The notes under the pieces are model-generated. The model had not been told where the DNA came from and did no database searches. It saw only the letters and a program-made list of their open reading frames with translations. The position numbers and the translations under genes were made by a program. Positions 6,301 to 11,498 of a DNA stretch of 11,498 bases are shown here, in pieces (position 1 is the stretch's first letter; each line of letters opens with the position of its first letter). The DNA comes from an uncultured Clostridia bacterium. GTDB lineage: Bacteria; Bacillota; Clostridia; Christensenellales; UBA1242. The DNA is taken from contig CAKVMD010000019.1 in assembly GCA_934771475.1 (NCBI GenBank), positions 1-11,498 on the forward strand, in the 5' to 3' direction.

Positions 6301-6354
6301 AATTTCTCCTTAATAAAAATCTATTTGTAAAAATTATGAAAGTTTAGCACCGAG

Positions 6355-6675
6355 TTAACTTTGATTAGTAAGCAACCCGGCGCAATATGAAATAGCACGC
6401 AAAGTATTAACTGCATTTAATTTTAAAATTATAGCAACTGCCTCTTTTTGTTCTTGGGTTGTTGCACTTGGTAAATCGTAAGGTCTTGGTCTTTCGCAAA
6501 GAAAATCAAGCGATATATCATAGTAATTTGCCAATTTGATTAATGTATCAATATTGGGTTCTGTTCTGTCCGTCTCATATTGTTTATAAGTTGACAATTT
6601 TATTCCTAAATAATTCGATAATTCCTCTTGTGTCAAACCATGTTGTTTCCTTAATTCTTTTAATTTTTCTTTCAT
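6355..6675 (-). CDS. XRE-family (Cro/CI-type) transcriptional repressor
   Basis: This 106-aa protein has a helix-turn-helix at residues 5-60: LKELRKQHGLTQEELSNYLGI carries helix 2, KLSTYKQYETDR the recognition helix, followed by EPNIDTLIKLANYYDISLDFL, the standard end of the domain. The C-terminal 45 residues are short and helical and would serve dimerisation; there is no Ser-Lys protease domain, so induction is not by LexA-like self-cleavage. The start at 6675 is chosen because AGGAGG (complement of 6682-6687) precedes it; the frame extends upstream to 6723, but that reaches into the promoter. It is divergent from the early operon and very probably binds the three operators between them, repressing the rightward promoter and controlling its own synthesis. 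Confidence 0.92.
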   Translation of the reverse strand: MKEKLKELRKQHGLTQEELSNYLGIKLSTYKQYETDRTEPNIDTLIKLANYYDISLDFLCERPRPYDLPSATTQEQKEAVAIILKLNAVNTLRAISYCAGLLTNQS

Positions 6676-6694
6676 TTTTCCTCCTTTATATACT

Positions 6695-6723
6695 TTTATA
6701 TCATATATTAAAAAAAGTTTCAA
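6695..6723 (-). promoter_or_regulatory. leftward promoter of the repressor gene
   Basis: On the minus strand, TTGAAA (complement of 6718-6723) and TATAAA (complement of 6695-6700) are separated by exactly 17 bp. The -35 box lies inside the leftmost operator (6717-6731), so repressor bound there would shut off its own gene. Confidence 0.75.
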
Positions 6724-6731
6724 AATTTAAC
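6717..6731. promoter_or_regulatory. operator-like site O1
   Basis: GTTTCAAAATTTAAC, the first of three 15-bp sites with the shared pattern GTTTnAAwATTwAAC, with ends GTT...AAC as inverted half-sites. It overlaps the -35 box of the repressor promoter. It extends into ACTAT in common with the second site. Confidence 0.75.
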
Positions 6732-6740
6732 TATTTTTTC

Positions 6741-6769
6741 TTGACAAGGTTTGAAAATTTAACTATACT
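6741..6769 (+). promoter_or_regulatory. rightward (early) promoter of the element
   Basis: A perfect -35 box TTGACA (6741-6746) and TATACT (6764-6769) are separated by 17 bp, near consensus. The second operator fills positions 6749-6763 of the spacer. The transcript would start near 6776 and run into the 40-aa gene and the genes beyond. Confidence 0.88.
6749..6763. promoter_or_regulatory. operator-like site O2
   Basis: GTTTGAAAATTTAAC, differing from the first site at one base and placed exactly 32 bp from it. It lies wholly between the -35 and -10 boxes of the rightward promoter, so binding would block RNA polymerase. Confidence 0.8.
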
Positions 6770-6780
6770 GAGTTTAGAAA

Positions 6781-6795
6781 GTTTGAATATTAAAC
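6781..6795. promoter_or_regulatory. operator-like site O3
   Basis: GTTTGAATATTAAAC, 32 bp from the second site and just after the predicted start of transcription. It is the most symmetrical of the three: flanking bases extend the inverted repeat to AGAAAGTTT (6776-6784) and AAACTTTCT (6792-6800). The same palindrome would form a hairpin at the very 5' end of the early mRNA, directly before the AGGAGG ribosome binding site. Confidence 0.75.
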
Positions 6796-6811
6796 TTTCT
6801 AGGAGGTAAAT

Positions 6812-6934
6812 ATGAAAATAACAGTTAAGACATCAGAAGATGTAATTGTAACTAACAGTTTTGAGACAGCAATTTCTTGCATGTTTGAAAATAGAAAAGC
6901 TAACAAACCTGCTGTAATCATTATGATGAAATAA
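6812..6934 (+). CDS. 40-aa early protein of the element, unknown function
   Basis: This is the first gene after the rightward promoter, with a near-perfect ribosome binding site TAGGAGGT (6800-6807) 4 nt before the ATG. The 40-aa product starts with a probable beta strand (MKITVKT), has one Cys and a basic patch near residues 27-32, and ends in VIIMMK. It has no membrane segment. Its place opposite the repressor is where lambdoid and similar elements keep a Cro-like, antirepressor or excisionase protein, but at 40 residues it is too short for a usual helix-turn-helix protein. The coding call rests on the ribosome binding site and promoter; the function is unknown. Confidence 0.7.
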   Translation: MKITVKTSEDVIVTNSFETAISCMFENRKANKPAVIIMMK

Positions 6935-6984
6935 AAAATCTTTGGTGGTGAAATAAATTGTTTTTGTATTAAACAGTAAAGACA

Positions 6985-7135
6985 CAAGGGCTGGTAACTG
7001 GACTATCACTGCACAGTGGATATATTCAATAGTCTTCCTCCTTCCCCTGATTCTCAAAAGTTACCTTGGAATCGTCTTGGGGTGTAAGTCCCCAAGCCAA
7101 AGACCAGATAGTCATAAGTCGCGAATTATGGCTAT
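6985..7135 (+). ncRNA. strongly structured non-coding segment (RNA leader or DNA origin)
   Basis: About 150 nt with no reading frame but nested, mostly perfect pairings. GGTAACT (6993-6999) pairs with AGTTACC (7059-7065), enclosing GACTAT (7001-7006) with ATAGTC (7029-7034), which encloses CACT/AGTG (7007-7010, 7015-7018). Then CTTGGGG (7076-7082) pairs with CCCCAAG (7090-7096), and ATAGTCATAA (7108-7117) with TTATGGCTAT (7126-7135) with one G-T pair. A second ATAGTC at 7108 could compete for GACTAT, and GTCTTGG/CCAAAGAC offers a longer form of the fourth stem. No T run follows, so it is not a terminator or a standard terminator-type riboswitch. Either a structured RNA or a replication/packaging signal of single-stranded DNA would fit. 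Confidence 0.55.
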
Positions 7136-7185
7136 GAAAACTTTATCGAAAGTATAAATCGAAATTTTAAATTTAGGAGAGAAGG

Positions 7186-7425
7186 CTGGCTTACACAAAT
7201 TACGGTCGAAGAAATTATGGAAATAAAAGGTTTGGGAACAAAAATTATACTCATAAGAAATCGAAATATTCAAAGTCAGAGCAAGTTGCATTTAGATTAG
7301 GTCAAGAAGCACGTATTAGAGCTTCATTGAATGCAAATAAGCCTTCAAGAGTACAAGATGCATTTGAAAAAGGGTTTAATGGTATCCCTCATGCAGACCA
7401 AAAGAAACCATTGTTTGCAGAATAG
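7186..7425 (+). CDS. 79-aa basic protein with apparent CTG start
   Basis: An open frame runs from 7177 to a TAG at 7423-7425 with no ATG, GTG or TTG near its beginning. An in-frame TAG stop at 7174-7176 fixes the upstream limit, and GGAGAGAAGG (7176-7185) looks like the ribosome binding site, so the only sensible start is the CTG at 7186, giving (M)AYTNYGRRNYGNKRF... The first 30 residues are Tyr/Asn/Gly/Arg/Lys-rich and probably disordered and nucleic-acid binding. Residues 31-66 (SEQVAFRLGQEAR...VQDAFEKGF) look like two helices. Small proteins with a basic Tyr-rich head and such a tail occur in small Firmicutes elements, but I cannot name a family. The start may be a true non-standard codon, or an ATG altered by mutation or sequencing error. 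Confidence 0.7.
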   Translation: MAYTNYGRRNYGNKRFGNKNYTHKKSKYSKSEQVAFRLGQEARIRASLNANKPSRVQDAFEKGFNGIPHADQKKPLFAE

Positions 7426-7450
7426 AAATTTTAAAATTATATCTCCTTAT

Positions 7451-7523
7451 AACACACTGATTGAGTAACGCTGGCGTTACTAAAATGCGATCCGTGTTTT
7501 AAAGTTTGCCTTCATAAGGCAAA
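7451..7523. repeat. pair of perfect hairpins between small element genes
   Basis: AGTAACGC (7464-7471) and GCGTTACT (7474-7481) form a perfect stem. It lies within a weaker outer stem, AACAC...GAT with ATC.GTGTT (7451-7461 and 7490-7498). TTTGCCTT (7505-7512) and AAGGCAAA (7516-7523) form a second perfect 8-bp hairpin. Neither is followed by a T run on either strand, so they are not ordinary terminators. They may be processing sites, protein-binding sites or a DNA signal. The rest of the gap to 7627 holds a CATAGG direct repeat (7565-7580 region) and no gene. Confidence 0.55.
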
Positions 7524-7627
7524 AAATGACAATTTAATATAAAACTGTAAGCCCTAAGTTAATTCATAGGCACACATAGGTTAGTTAAAGACTTTAATAA
7601 AAATATTTTAAAAAAGAGGTAAAAATT

Positions 7628-7942
7628 ATGGCAACGATTAAAAGATTAATTAATGAAGAAGGAATTGTTCTTTCAAAAAATTATAGTGAAGCAAGGGACC
7701 CTTGGACAAAATCAGATGGAACGGAAGTAGCGGCACAACCTGAAAAATATGAGGTATTAGTTGCTTCTGGTGAAAAAGTTTCAAATGATACTGGTTTTCA
7801 AAATTGCGTAGTTCAAACTTACAAAGTTTCTAGGGAGGAATTTCAAGCATTGAAATATCTTCAAAAGGTTATGGTTTCTTATGAGTTTTCTACGTATGGT
7901 CCAAAACCAATTTCTGTTGCTCCACTTAAAATAGGAGGCTAA
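7628..7942 (+). CDS. 104-aa soluble protein of the element, possibly single-stranded-DNA binding
   Basis: This small cytoplasmic protein has no membrane segment. The N-terminal third (TIKRLINEEGIVLSKNYSEARDPWTKSDGTEV) is followed by what look like alternating beta strands (KYEVLVASGEKV, CVVQTYKVSREEF, KVMVSYEFSTYG). That pattern, and its place among small early genes, recall small OB-fold or DUF961-like proteins of conjugative elements and the single-strand-binding protein of filamentous phages. There is no motif that decides, so this is a guess. The ribosome binding site is AGAGGT at 7615-7620. The stop codon lies 2 nt before the next start, so translation of the two is probably coupled. Confidence 0.75.
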   Translation: MATIKRLINEEGIVLSKNYSEARDPWTKSDGTEVAAQPEKYEVLVASGEKVSNDTGFQNCVVQTYKVSREEFQALKYLQKVMVSYEFSTYGPKPISVAPLKIGG

Positions 7943-7944
7943 TA

Positions 7945-8154
7945 ATGTCTAGATATGGTAAAACTACCGGTTTAAAGTGGACTATTGCAATAACTGTTAT
8001 CTTGGTTCTTGCTTTGATTGCGATTGTTACATATGCAATCTGCACCAAGCAAATTCAATACATTGAAAAAACCAAAGATGTTGTAGAAGAAGTAACTGAT
8101 CCAACAGTTGTTGAAAATGGCACACAGGCCCTAATTTGTTTTATTAGAATTTAA
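7945..8154 (+). CDS. 69-aa membrane-anchored small protein
   Basis: A basic N-terminus (residues 1-11) precedes one strongly hydrophobic span (residues 12-32, WTIAITVILVLALIAIVTYA) and a charged 35-residue tail predicted outside the membrane. The ribosome binding site AGGAGG (7933-7938) lies inside the end of the preceding gene, 6 nt before the ATG. The size and single span invite comparison with coat proteins of filamentous phages, but those carry the membrane span in the mature protein after a removable signal; here, if the hydrophobic segment were removed, nothing membrane-spanning would remain. It is the last gene before a strong terminator. The function is unknown. Confidence 0.75.
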   Translation: MSRYGKTTGLKWTIAITVILVLALIAIVTYAICTKQIQYIEKTKDVVEEVTDPTVVENGTQALICFIRI

Positions 8155-8158
8155 TATT

Positions 8159-8192
8159 AAAAGAGGTGGTGGTGGGAAACTACCTCTTTTTT
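8159..8192 (+). terminator. strong intrinsic terminator after the small-gene operon
   Basis: AAAAGAGGTGGT (8159-8170) pairs with ACTACCTCTTTT (8179-8190), 12 bp with one G-T pair and an 8-nt loop, and ends in six T (8187-8192). It begins 4 nt after the stop codon of the 69-aa gene and separates the small early genes from the large anchored-protein genes. Confidence 0.92.
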
Positions 8193-8208
8193 ATCATCTA
8201 AAAGTCGA

Positions 8209-8226
8209 AAAGAGGTTTTAACCTCT
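8209..8226 (+). promoter_or_regulatory. leader hairpin able to pair with the upstream terminator
   Basis: AGAGGTT (8211-8217) and AACCTCT (8220-8226) form a tight hairpin 17 nt before the next start codon. The bases AAAAGAGGT (8209-8217) repeat the left arm of the terminator exactly, so they can also pair with its right arm ACCTCTTTT (8182-8190). The leader can thus fold in mutually exclusive ways. I see no promoter in the short gap 8193-8243, so the downstream genes may depend on read-through. Confidence 0.5.
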
Positions 8227-8243
8227 ATAACGAAAGGAAAAAC

Positions 8244-9668
8244 ATGAACAAAACAAAAATGACGCTTAAAATTCTAGGCATCATAACAGCGTGCTTAATC
8301 TGTCTTTGTTGTTTGGGGGTTGACGCTTGGTGGATATGTATTTACAAGTATGGCGCCAACAAAATTGAAGACAACGTGCGCTATGCCGATACGATAGAGG
8401 CGACTGATGGCACAAAGGCGAACATATTTGAGATTAACTACAAGTCAAATGCCAATAAAAATGGCGTTGAAATGTTGGAAATAAAACTAAGCGGGTTGAC
8501 TGATACAGAGTCGTCCGCAATTTACAGCCAAGGTTTGCAGTATGTTGCTAGTGAAACGGATACCTCTATTCGCTGGAATTACATCAATAACGAAAATGCA
8601 AATTTTAGGAATTATGTTAATTATCGTGGCGAAGCCCAAAATGGGAATTATAGCAATCTTTCAGAAGAAGAGTACAGCGCAATAAGTGGTTTAACAGCGT
8701 TTGAAAACAACGCCTATAACTACAAAAAGATTAATTTGTTTGCTGGAACTGAAAACAGGGCTTATTTCCAACACATGGATATTTTAAGCGGAGCAAAAAG
8801 ATTTAATTATGCTTCGTCTGATAATTTCACAAATGATGTTGGTTCGGCGGTTAAGCCTGTCGATGATAATACTTTTTTCAGAATACAATTAAAAGAGAAA
8901 AATGACGAGGGCGAAGAAACGCTGATTCCTTATGCTTTTAGGTTCAGAGGGAAAAGAACTCTCGAAGAACTTCAAAATGCGGAAGAAAAGCCAATGTACC
9001 AAATTACTGGTGCGAGTCATTCAACCTTTTTATACACCTGCCTTGATACTATGGATATTTATCCTTTTTACGACATAGATTTCCTCGCATGGAGAATATA
9101 CGAAAAGGTTAAATCAATGCCAGCGGGTAGCAATCAATACACGCTTGTAGAGTTGGGTGATTGGCTTGATTATTACAGTGTGGACGACAATTCAACCTTT
9201 GTTGAAGATAGACTTTCACTGGATAAAACAAACAAAGTTAGGACAATGTTCACTTCGTATTATGCAATGAAAATAACTGTATCAGCGGACGGAGCAATGC
9301 GTGCAAGCGATTCAATGTTTAAGACAATAAATGGTAGCGCTAACTTTAACATCGCACCAGATGGTGTTTCGAATGGCGACTATTTTTATGGAAGAAGTGT
9401 TGTTACAGTTGGTTTGAATGCTTTTGAAGGTGTAGACACAAACGAAGGCTATAAACTTAAACTCAAAGAAACATTCTTGAAACAATATCTTGCTAGCAAT
9501 AAAGTTATTGTTTTAAAGGTTGTAATTGACAAAGACGAACTTGGAAAAGCAAGTAAGCAGTTTGCTGGGTTTACAAAAGACTCTGGTCTTGAAAATTTCA
9601 CAGTGCAAGATTGCTACACGATTGAAACTATAAGCGGAGTGCTTGTAAAAACGGAGGTGAAGTTGTGA
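8244..9668 (+). CDS. membrane-anchored protein, 474 aa, unknown family
   Basis: A short basic head (MNKTKMTLK) leads into a hydrophobic, Cys-rich segment at residues 10-34, followed by about 440 residues rich in Asn, Asp, Tyr and Ser that should lie outside the membrane. ITAC at residues 14-17 fits a lipobox, but the hydrophobic run continues well past it, so an uncleaved anchor is more likely. The large domain has no repeats or known motifs that I can see. Its alternating aromatic and polar residues suggest a mostly beta fold. The ribosome binding site is AAAGGA just before the ATG. It is the first gene of a tight three-gene unit with two further anchored proteins, suggesting parts of one envelope complex. 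Whether it belongs to the element or to the host is not decided by the sequence. Confidence 0.85.
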   Translation: MNKTKMTLKILGIITACLICLCCLGVDAWWICIYKYGANKIEDNVRYADTIEATDGTKANIFEINYKSNANKNGVEMLEIKLSGLTDTESSAIYSQGLQYVASETDTSIRWNYINNENANFRNYVNYRGEAQNGNYSNLSEEEYSAISGLTAFENNAYNYKKINLFAGTENRAYFQHMDILSGAKRFNYASSDNFTNDVGSAVKPVDDNTFFRIQLKEKNDEGEETLIPYAFRFRGKRTLEELQNAEEKPMYQITGASHSTFLYTCLDTMDIYPFYDIDFLAWRIYEKVKSMPAGSNQYTLVELGDWLDYYSVDDNSTFVEDRLSLDKTNKVRTMFTSYYAMKITVSADGAMRASDSMFKTINGSANFNIAPDGVSNGDYFYGRSVVTVGLNAFEGVDTNEGYKLKLKETFLKQYLASNKVIVLKVVIDKDELGKASKQFAGFTKDSGLENFTVQDCYTIETISGVLVKTEVKL

Positions 9669-11242
9669 TAGCATTATTATTTGATAAAACCTTCTGGATA
9701 AGTTTTTTAATATGTATCGCGATTGCTGCGGTGGTGATTATTTTCGCTTTAAAGCCAAAATCGAGACCATGGATAAGCGCACTTGTTTGCATAGTTTTAA
9801 TTGGTACTTCAATTCCGTGCGTAGTTAATTTAAATAGATACTATGGTGCGCAGGGTGGCATTAAAGGAGTGCTTTCTACAATAATTAACGGAGAGAATAA
9901 GGGAGACATTCAAGACAATGTTATTTCTCTTAAAAATGTCATGCTTACGCTTGACGATGACGGTAATTATTCAGCAACAATTATCCCAGAAAACAAGTTA
10001 ACTCTTGACAAGGATAAAACTTACAGTGTTGCGGTTAATGGTTCGCCTTGTGGTTATGTTGAAACTAGCCCTGACTATGTGCTCGCAAAATACACTTACA
10101 ATTTTTATGATAAAGATAAAAACTTTAAAACTGACACCCTTGAAATGTACTTTACTATGGATAACTACACAAAAGTAGAGGTACTTACTCGCGGCGGCGC
10201 GGAAATGGTTAAATCTTGGAACTACTATTTTAATAGAAACAACTTTGACATTACAATCAATGAAGTTGAAGAAAATTTTAGTTATGAAATGCCAGCAGAC
10301 GCAGTTAGCCTTACAGATAACGAACTTATCAACAAAATAATTAAAAACAATAACTTGACTTTGCTTAAAACTTTGCCACAAGTTCAAATTCAAAATTCTA
10401 ATATTGATTTGCGAGCTTTCGATACGAGAGACAATATGAAATTGGTTGCAAATAAAGTGGATGCAAACATAATTGGAAATGCTAAAAATTTTACACTTCT
10501 GCTAAAAGATGAAAGTGGAATTGACACATTGATTTGCACCAATTTTAACAAACAAGAATTGGTCGGCAAATACAGAGAAGGCAAAGATACATCTAGTGGT
10601 GCGACCACTGGCGATATAGTTTTGAAACCATTTAATTACTATAAGTATACCTTCGAGTTTACTAGCAAGCGCAATTACATAACGATTGAAATGGACTACA
10701 ACCCTGAGTTTGATGCCAATTCGTGGACGCCTTATGATTCAACTCCAACAGCATCGACCTATGACTCAACTTCCACTGTTGGAGTTCCATGCAATTATAT
10801 AGACATTAAAGGTTCAATAGCGATAGAAGAAGGGCAACTTAATTCATATTTAACGCAAGGACGAATACAATCTTCGAAAACGCTTGAAATCAATCAAGAA
10901 GTAACAATCGAAGTTGGCGGAACGGCCAGTATTTCAGTTGAAGGAATTGGGAAGAATGACATTTTCGGTTTGACTATTAAAGAATTGGTTTTTAATTTAA
11001 AAAATGGACAAACCCACTACTTGTATAGCAACTCTGAATCGACCACGCTTGAACCAAGAACCGATGGCTTGGCTTGGGAGAAAATTGTGATGGGAGAGCC
11101 TCTTGACCTTGGTGATATTCAAGTAAGTTGTACTTGCGAAAATGACAACACTCTTACATTTGAATTTACAGGGGGAGAAACGCTCCTTGAACTTATTTCA
11201 AATATTAAATTACAAATATCGAAAATCGAAATTTTTAAATAG
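9665..11242 (+). CDS. membrane protein with large external domain, 525 aa, unknown family
   Basis: The GTG start at 9665 overlaps the TGA of the preceding gene (GTGA, 4 nt), with GGAGG at 9653-9657, so the two are translationally coupled. Two hydrophobic spans (about residues 10-29 and 36-55) are separated by the positively charged loop KPKSRP, which by the positive-inside rule puts both the N-terminus and the 470-residue remainder outside the cell. The external part is Asn/Asp/Thr-rich with many short probable beta strands, a Ser/Thr-rich linker (near residues 350-375, containing DSTPTASTYDSTST) and a final domain of about 140 residues. No catalytic or binding motif is recognised. Together with its neighbours it suggests a surface-exposed assembly or adhesion function; this is inference. 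Confidence 0.85.
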   Translation: MIALLFDKTFWISFLICIAIAAVVIIFALKPKSRPWISALVCIVLIGTSIPCVVNLNRYYGAQGGIKGVLSTIINGENKGDIQDNVISLKNVMLTLDDDGNYSATIIPENKLTLDKDKTYSVAVNGSPCGYVETSPDYVLAKYTYNFYDKDKNFKTDTLEMYFTMDNYTKVEVLTRGGAEMVKSWNYYFNRNNFDITINEVEENFSYEMPADAVSLTDNELINKIIKNNNLTLLKTLPQVQIQNSNIDLRAFDTRDNMKLVANKVDANIIGNAKNFTLLLKDESGIDTLICTNFNKQELVGKYREGKDTSSGATTGDIVLKPFNYYKYTFEFTSKRNYITIEMDYNPEFDANSWTPYDSTPTASTYDSTSTVGVPCNYIDIKGSIAIEEGQLNSYLTQGRIQSSKTLEINQEVTIEVGGTASISVEGIGKNDIFGLTIKELVFNLKNGQTHYLYSNSESTTLEPRTDGLAWEKIVMGEPLDLGDIQVSCTCENDNTLTFEFTGGETLLELISNIKLQISKIEIFK

Positions 11243-11251
11243 GGAGAAAAT

Positions 11252-11498
11252 ATGAAAACATCAACAAAAATTTTGGCTTGCCTCTCTGCCACCTTACTAT
11301 TAGGTGGTGGAGGAGTAGGCACATATTATGGTATGAGATACTACCACCTTAACAATGAACACGCACAGTATGTAAGTGCGCAAGAAAAGAAAAACGAAGA
11401 CCTTACATCTAAGATTGTAGCCTTGCAAGAAGCGCTCGGAGACCAAGAGGCTTTGAAACAAGAACTTGCCCTCGCAAAAGCAAGCGCGAGTAAGGCAA
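11252..11498 (+). CDS. anchored coiled-coil protein (3' end outside the window)
   Basis: The gene starts 9 nt after the preceding stop with AGGGAG at 11241-11246 as ribosome binding site, and runs off the window after 82 codons. A basic head (MKTSTK) and a hydrophobic Gly-rich segment (about residues 7-25, containing LLLGGGGVG) form an N-terminal anchor. From about residue 42 the sequence becomes Lys/Glu/Gln/Ala/Leu-rich with heptad spacing (LTSKIVALQEALGDQEALKQ), a coiled coil that continues to the edge. It shares the anchor-plus-external-domain plan with the two genes before it. An ILAC at residues 7-10 is too close to the N-terminus for a convincing lipoprotein signal. The function cannot be judged without the rest. 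Confidence 0.8.
   Translation, partial: MKTSTKILACLSATLLLGGGGVGTYYGMRYYHLNNEHAQYVSAQEKKNEDLTSKIVALQEALGDQEALKQELALAKASASKA

Larger units (their letters stand above)
4978..8192. mobile_element. tRNA-Leu-associated integrated element (minimum extent)
   Basis: Three things point to an integrated element: a tyrosine recombinase whose 3' end faces the 3' end of a tRNA gene, a divergent repressor/early-promoter region with three operators, and a following run of small genes under that promoter. The left boundary is taken as the end of the tRNA; the crossover is probably within its 3' half. The operon driven by the early promoter ends at 8192, which sets the minimum size. No second copy of the tRNA 3' end was found rightward to 11498, so the element may extend past the window. 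No replication, relaxase, capsid or terminase gene is recognised, so the kind of element (prophage, satellite or small integrative element) stays open. Confidence 0.7.

Noticed and set aside
6543..7057. Reading frames on both strands across the repressor and control region
   Set aside because: They run antisense through the repressor gene or the promoter/operator and structured segments and lack ribosome binding sites.
6985..7135. Group I intron, suggested by GACTAT/ATAGTC resembling the P7 pairing
   Set aside because: Only 22 nt separate the two strands, too little for P3 and P8, and the other core elements are missing. The segment also does not interrupt a gene.
6985..7185. Classic terminator-type riboswitch before the CTG-start gene
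   Set aside because: No stem is followed by a T run and no known aptamer core is recognised, so only a structured segment is claimed.
7945..8154. Major coat protein of a filamentous phage
   Set aside because: Size and single membrane span fit, but if the hydrophobic segment were a removable signal the mature protein would have no span, and the charge order is opposite to that of known coat proteins. No Zot-type ATPase or replication protein is in view.
9998..10608. Minus-strand reading frames within the 525-aa gene
   Set aside because: They lie fully inside a well-supported gene on the other strand and have no start signals; they are shadows.
8192..11498. Second attachment site (copy of the tRNA-Leu 3' end)
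   Set aside because: Reading through this part I found no match to the last 20-25 bases of the tRNA. A short or diverged core could have escaped notice.

Overview
The window is AT-rich, with mostly canonical Shine-Dalgarno sites (AGGAGG or GGAG), consensus sigma-A-type promoters, a tRNA gene that encodes its own CCA end, and TGA used as a stop codon while Trp is TGG. Together with a rubrerythrin this suggests a low-GC, Firmicutes-like anaerobe, probably an uncultured gut or sediment lineage. No finer placement is possible from the sequence.

Left part (1-4895), host-like chromosome with short, single, loosely spaced genes. A pair of 60-nt repeats built around small triloop hairpins opens the window. 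Then come a rubrerythrin with its own promoter (409-951), a shikimate-kinase-like P-loop protein (1163-1993) ending in a clear terminator, an unrecognised 101-aa protein (2340-2645), and a cytoplasmic transglutaminase-like protein with a visible Cys-His-Asp triad (3307-4371). The long spaces between them hold promoters, hairpins and a repeated motif, TTTTAGGGCTA.

Middle part (4896-8192), an integrated element. A tRNA-Leu(UAG) and its terminator are followed at once by a convergent tyrosine recombinase. Next is an XRE-type repressor gene, and then a divergent control region with three 15-bp operator-like sites placed exactly 32 bp apart. The middle site fills the spacer of a consensus rightward promoter, and the left site covers the -35 of the repressor's own promoter. 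This is a lambda-like switch layout. The rightward promoter would transcribe a 40-aa protein, a strongly structured segment, a 79-aa basic protein that appears to start with CTG, another hairpin-rich segment, a 104-aa soluble protein and a 69-aa membrane-anchored protein, ending at a strong terminator at 8159-8192.

Right part (8211-11498), three genes in tight order (the first two overlap by 4 nt, the next gap is 9 nt). Each encodes an N-terminal membrane anchor followed by a large domain predicted to lie outside the membrane; the third is cut by the window end and enters a coiled coil. No family is recognised for them. They may be later genes of the same element, for example envelope or virion-related functions, or host surface genes. 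No second copy of the tRNA-Leu 3' end was found, so the right boundary of the element is not in view or was missed.

The best candidate for something undescribed is the unit from 4978 rightward: the integrase and three-operator switch, the structured non-coding segments, small basic and membrane proteins, and then the anchored-protein operon.
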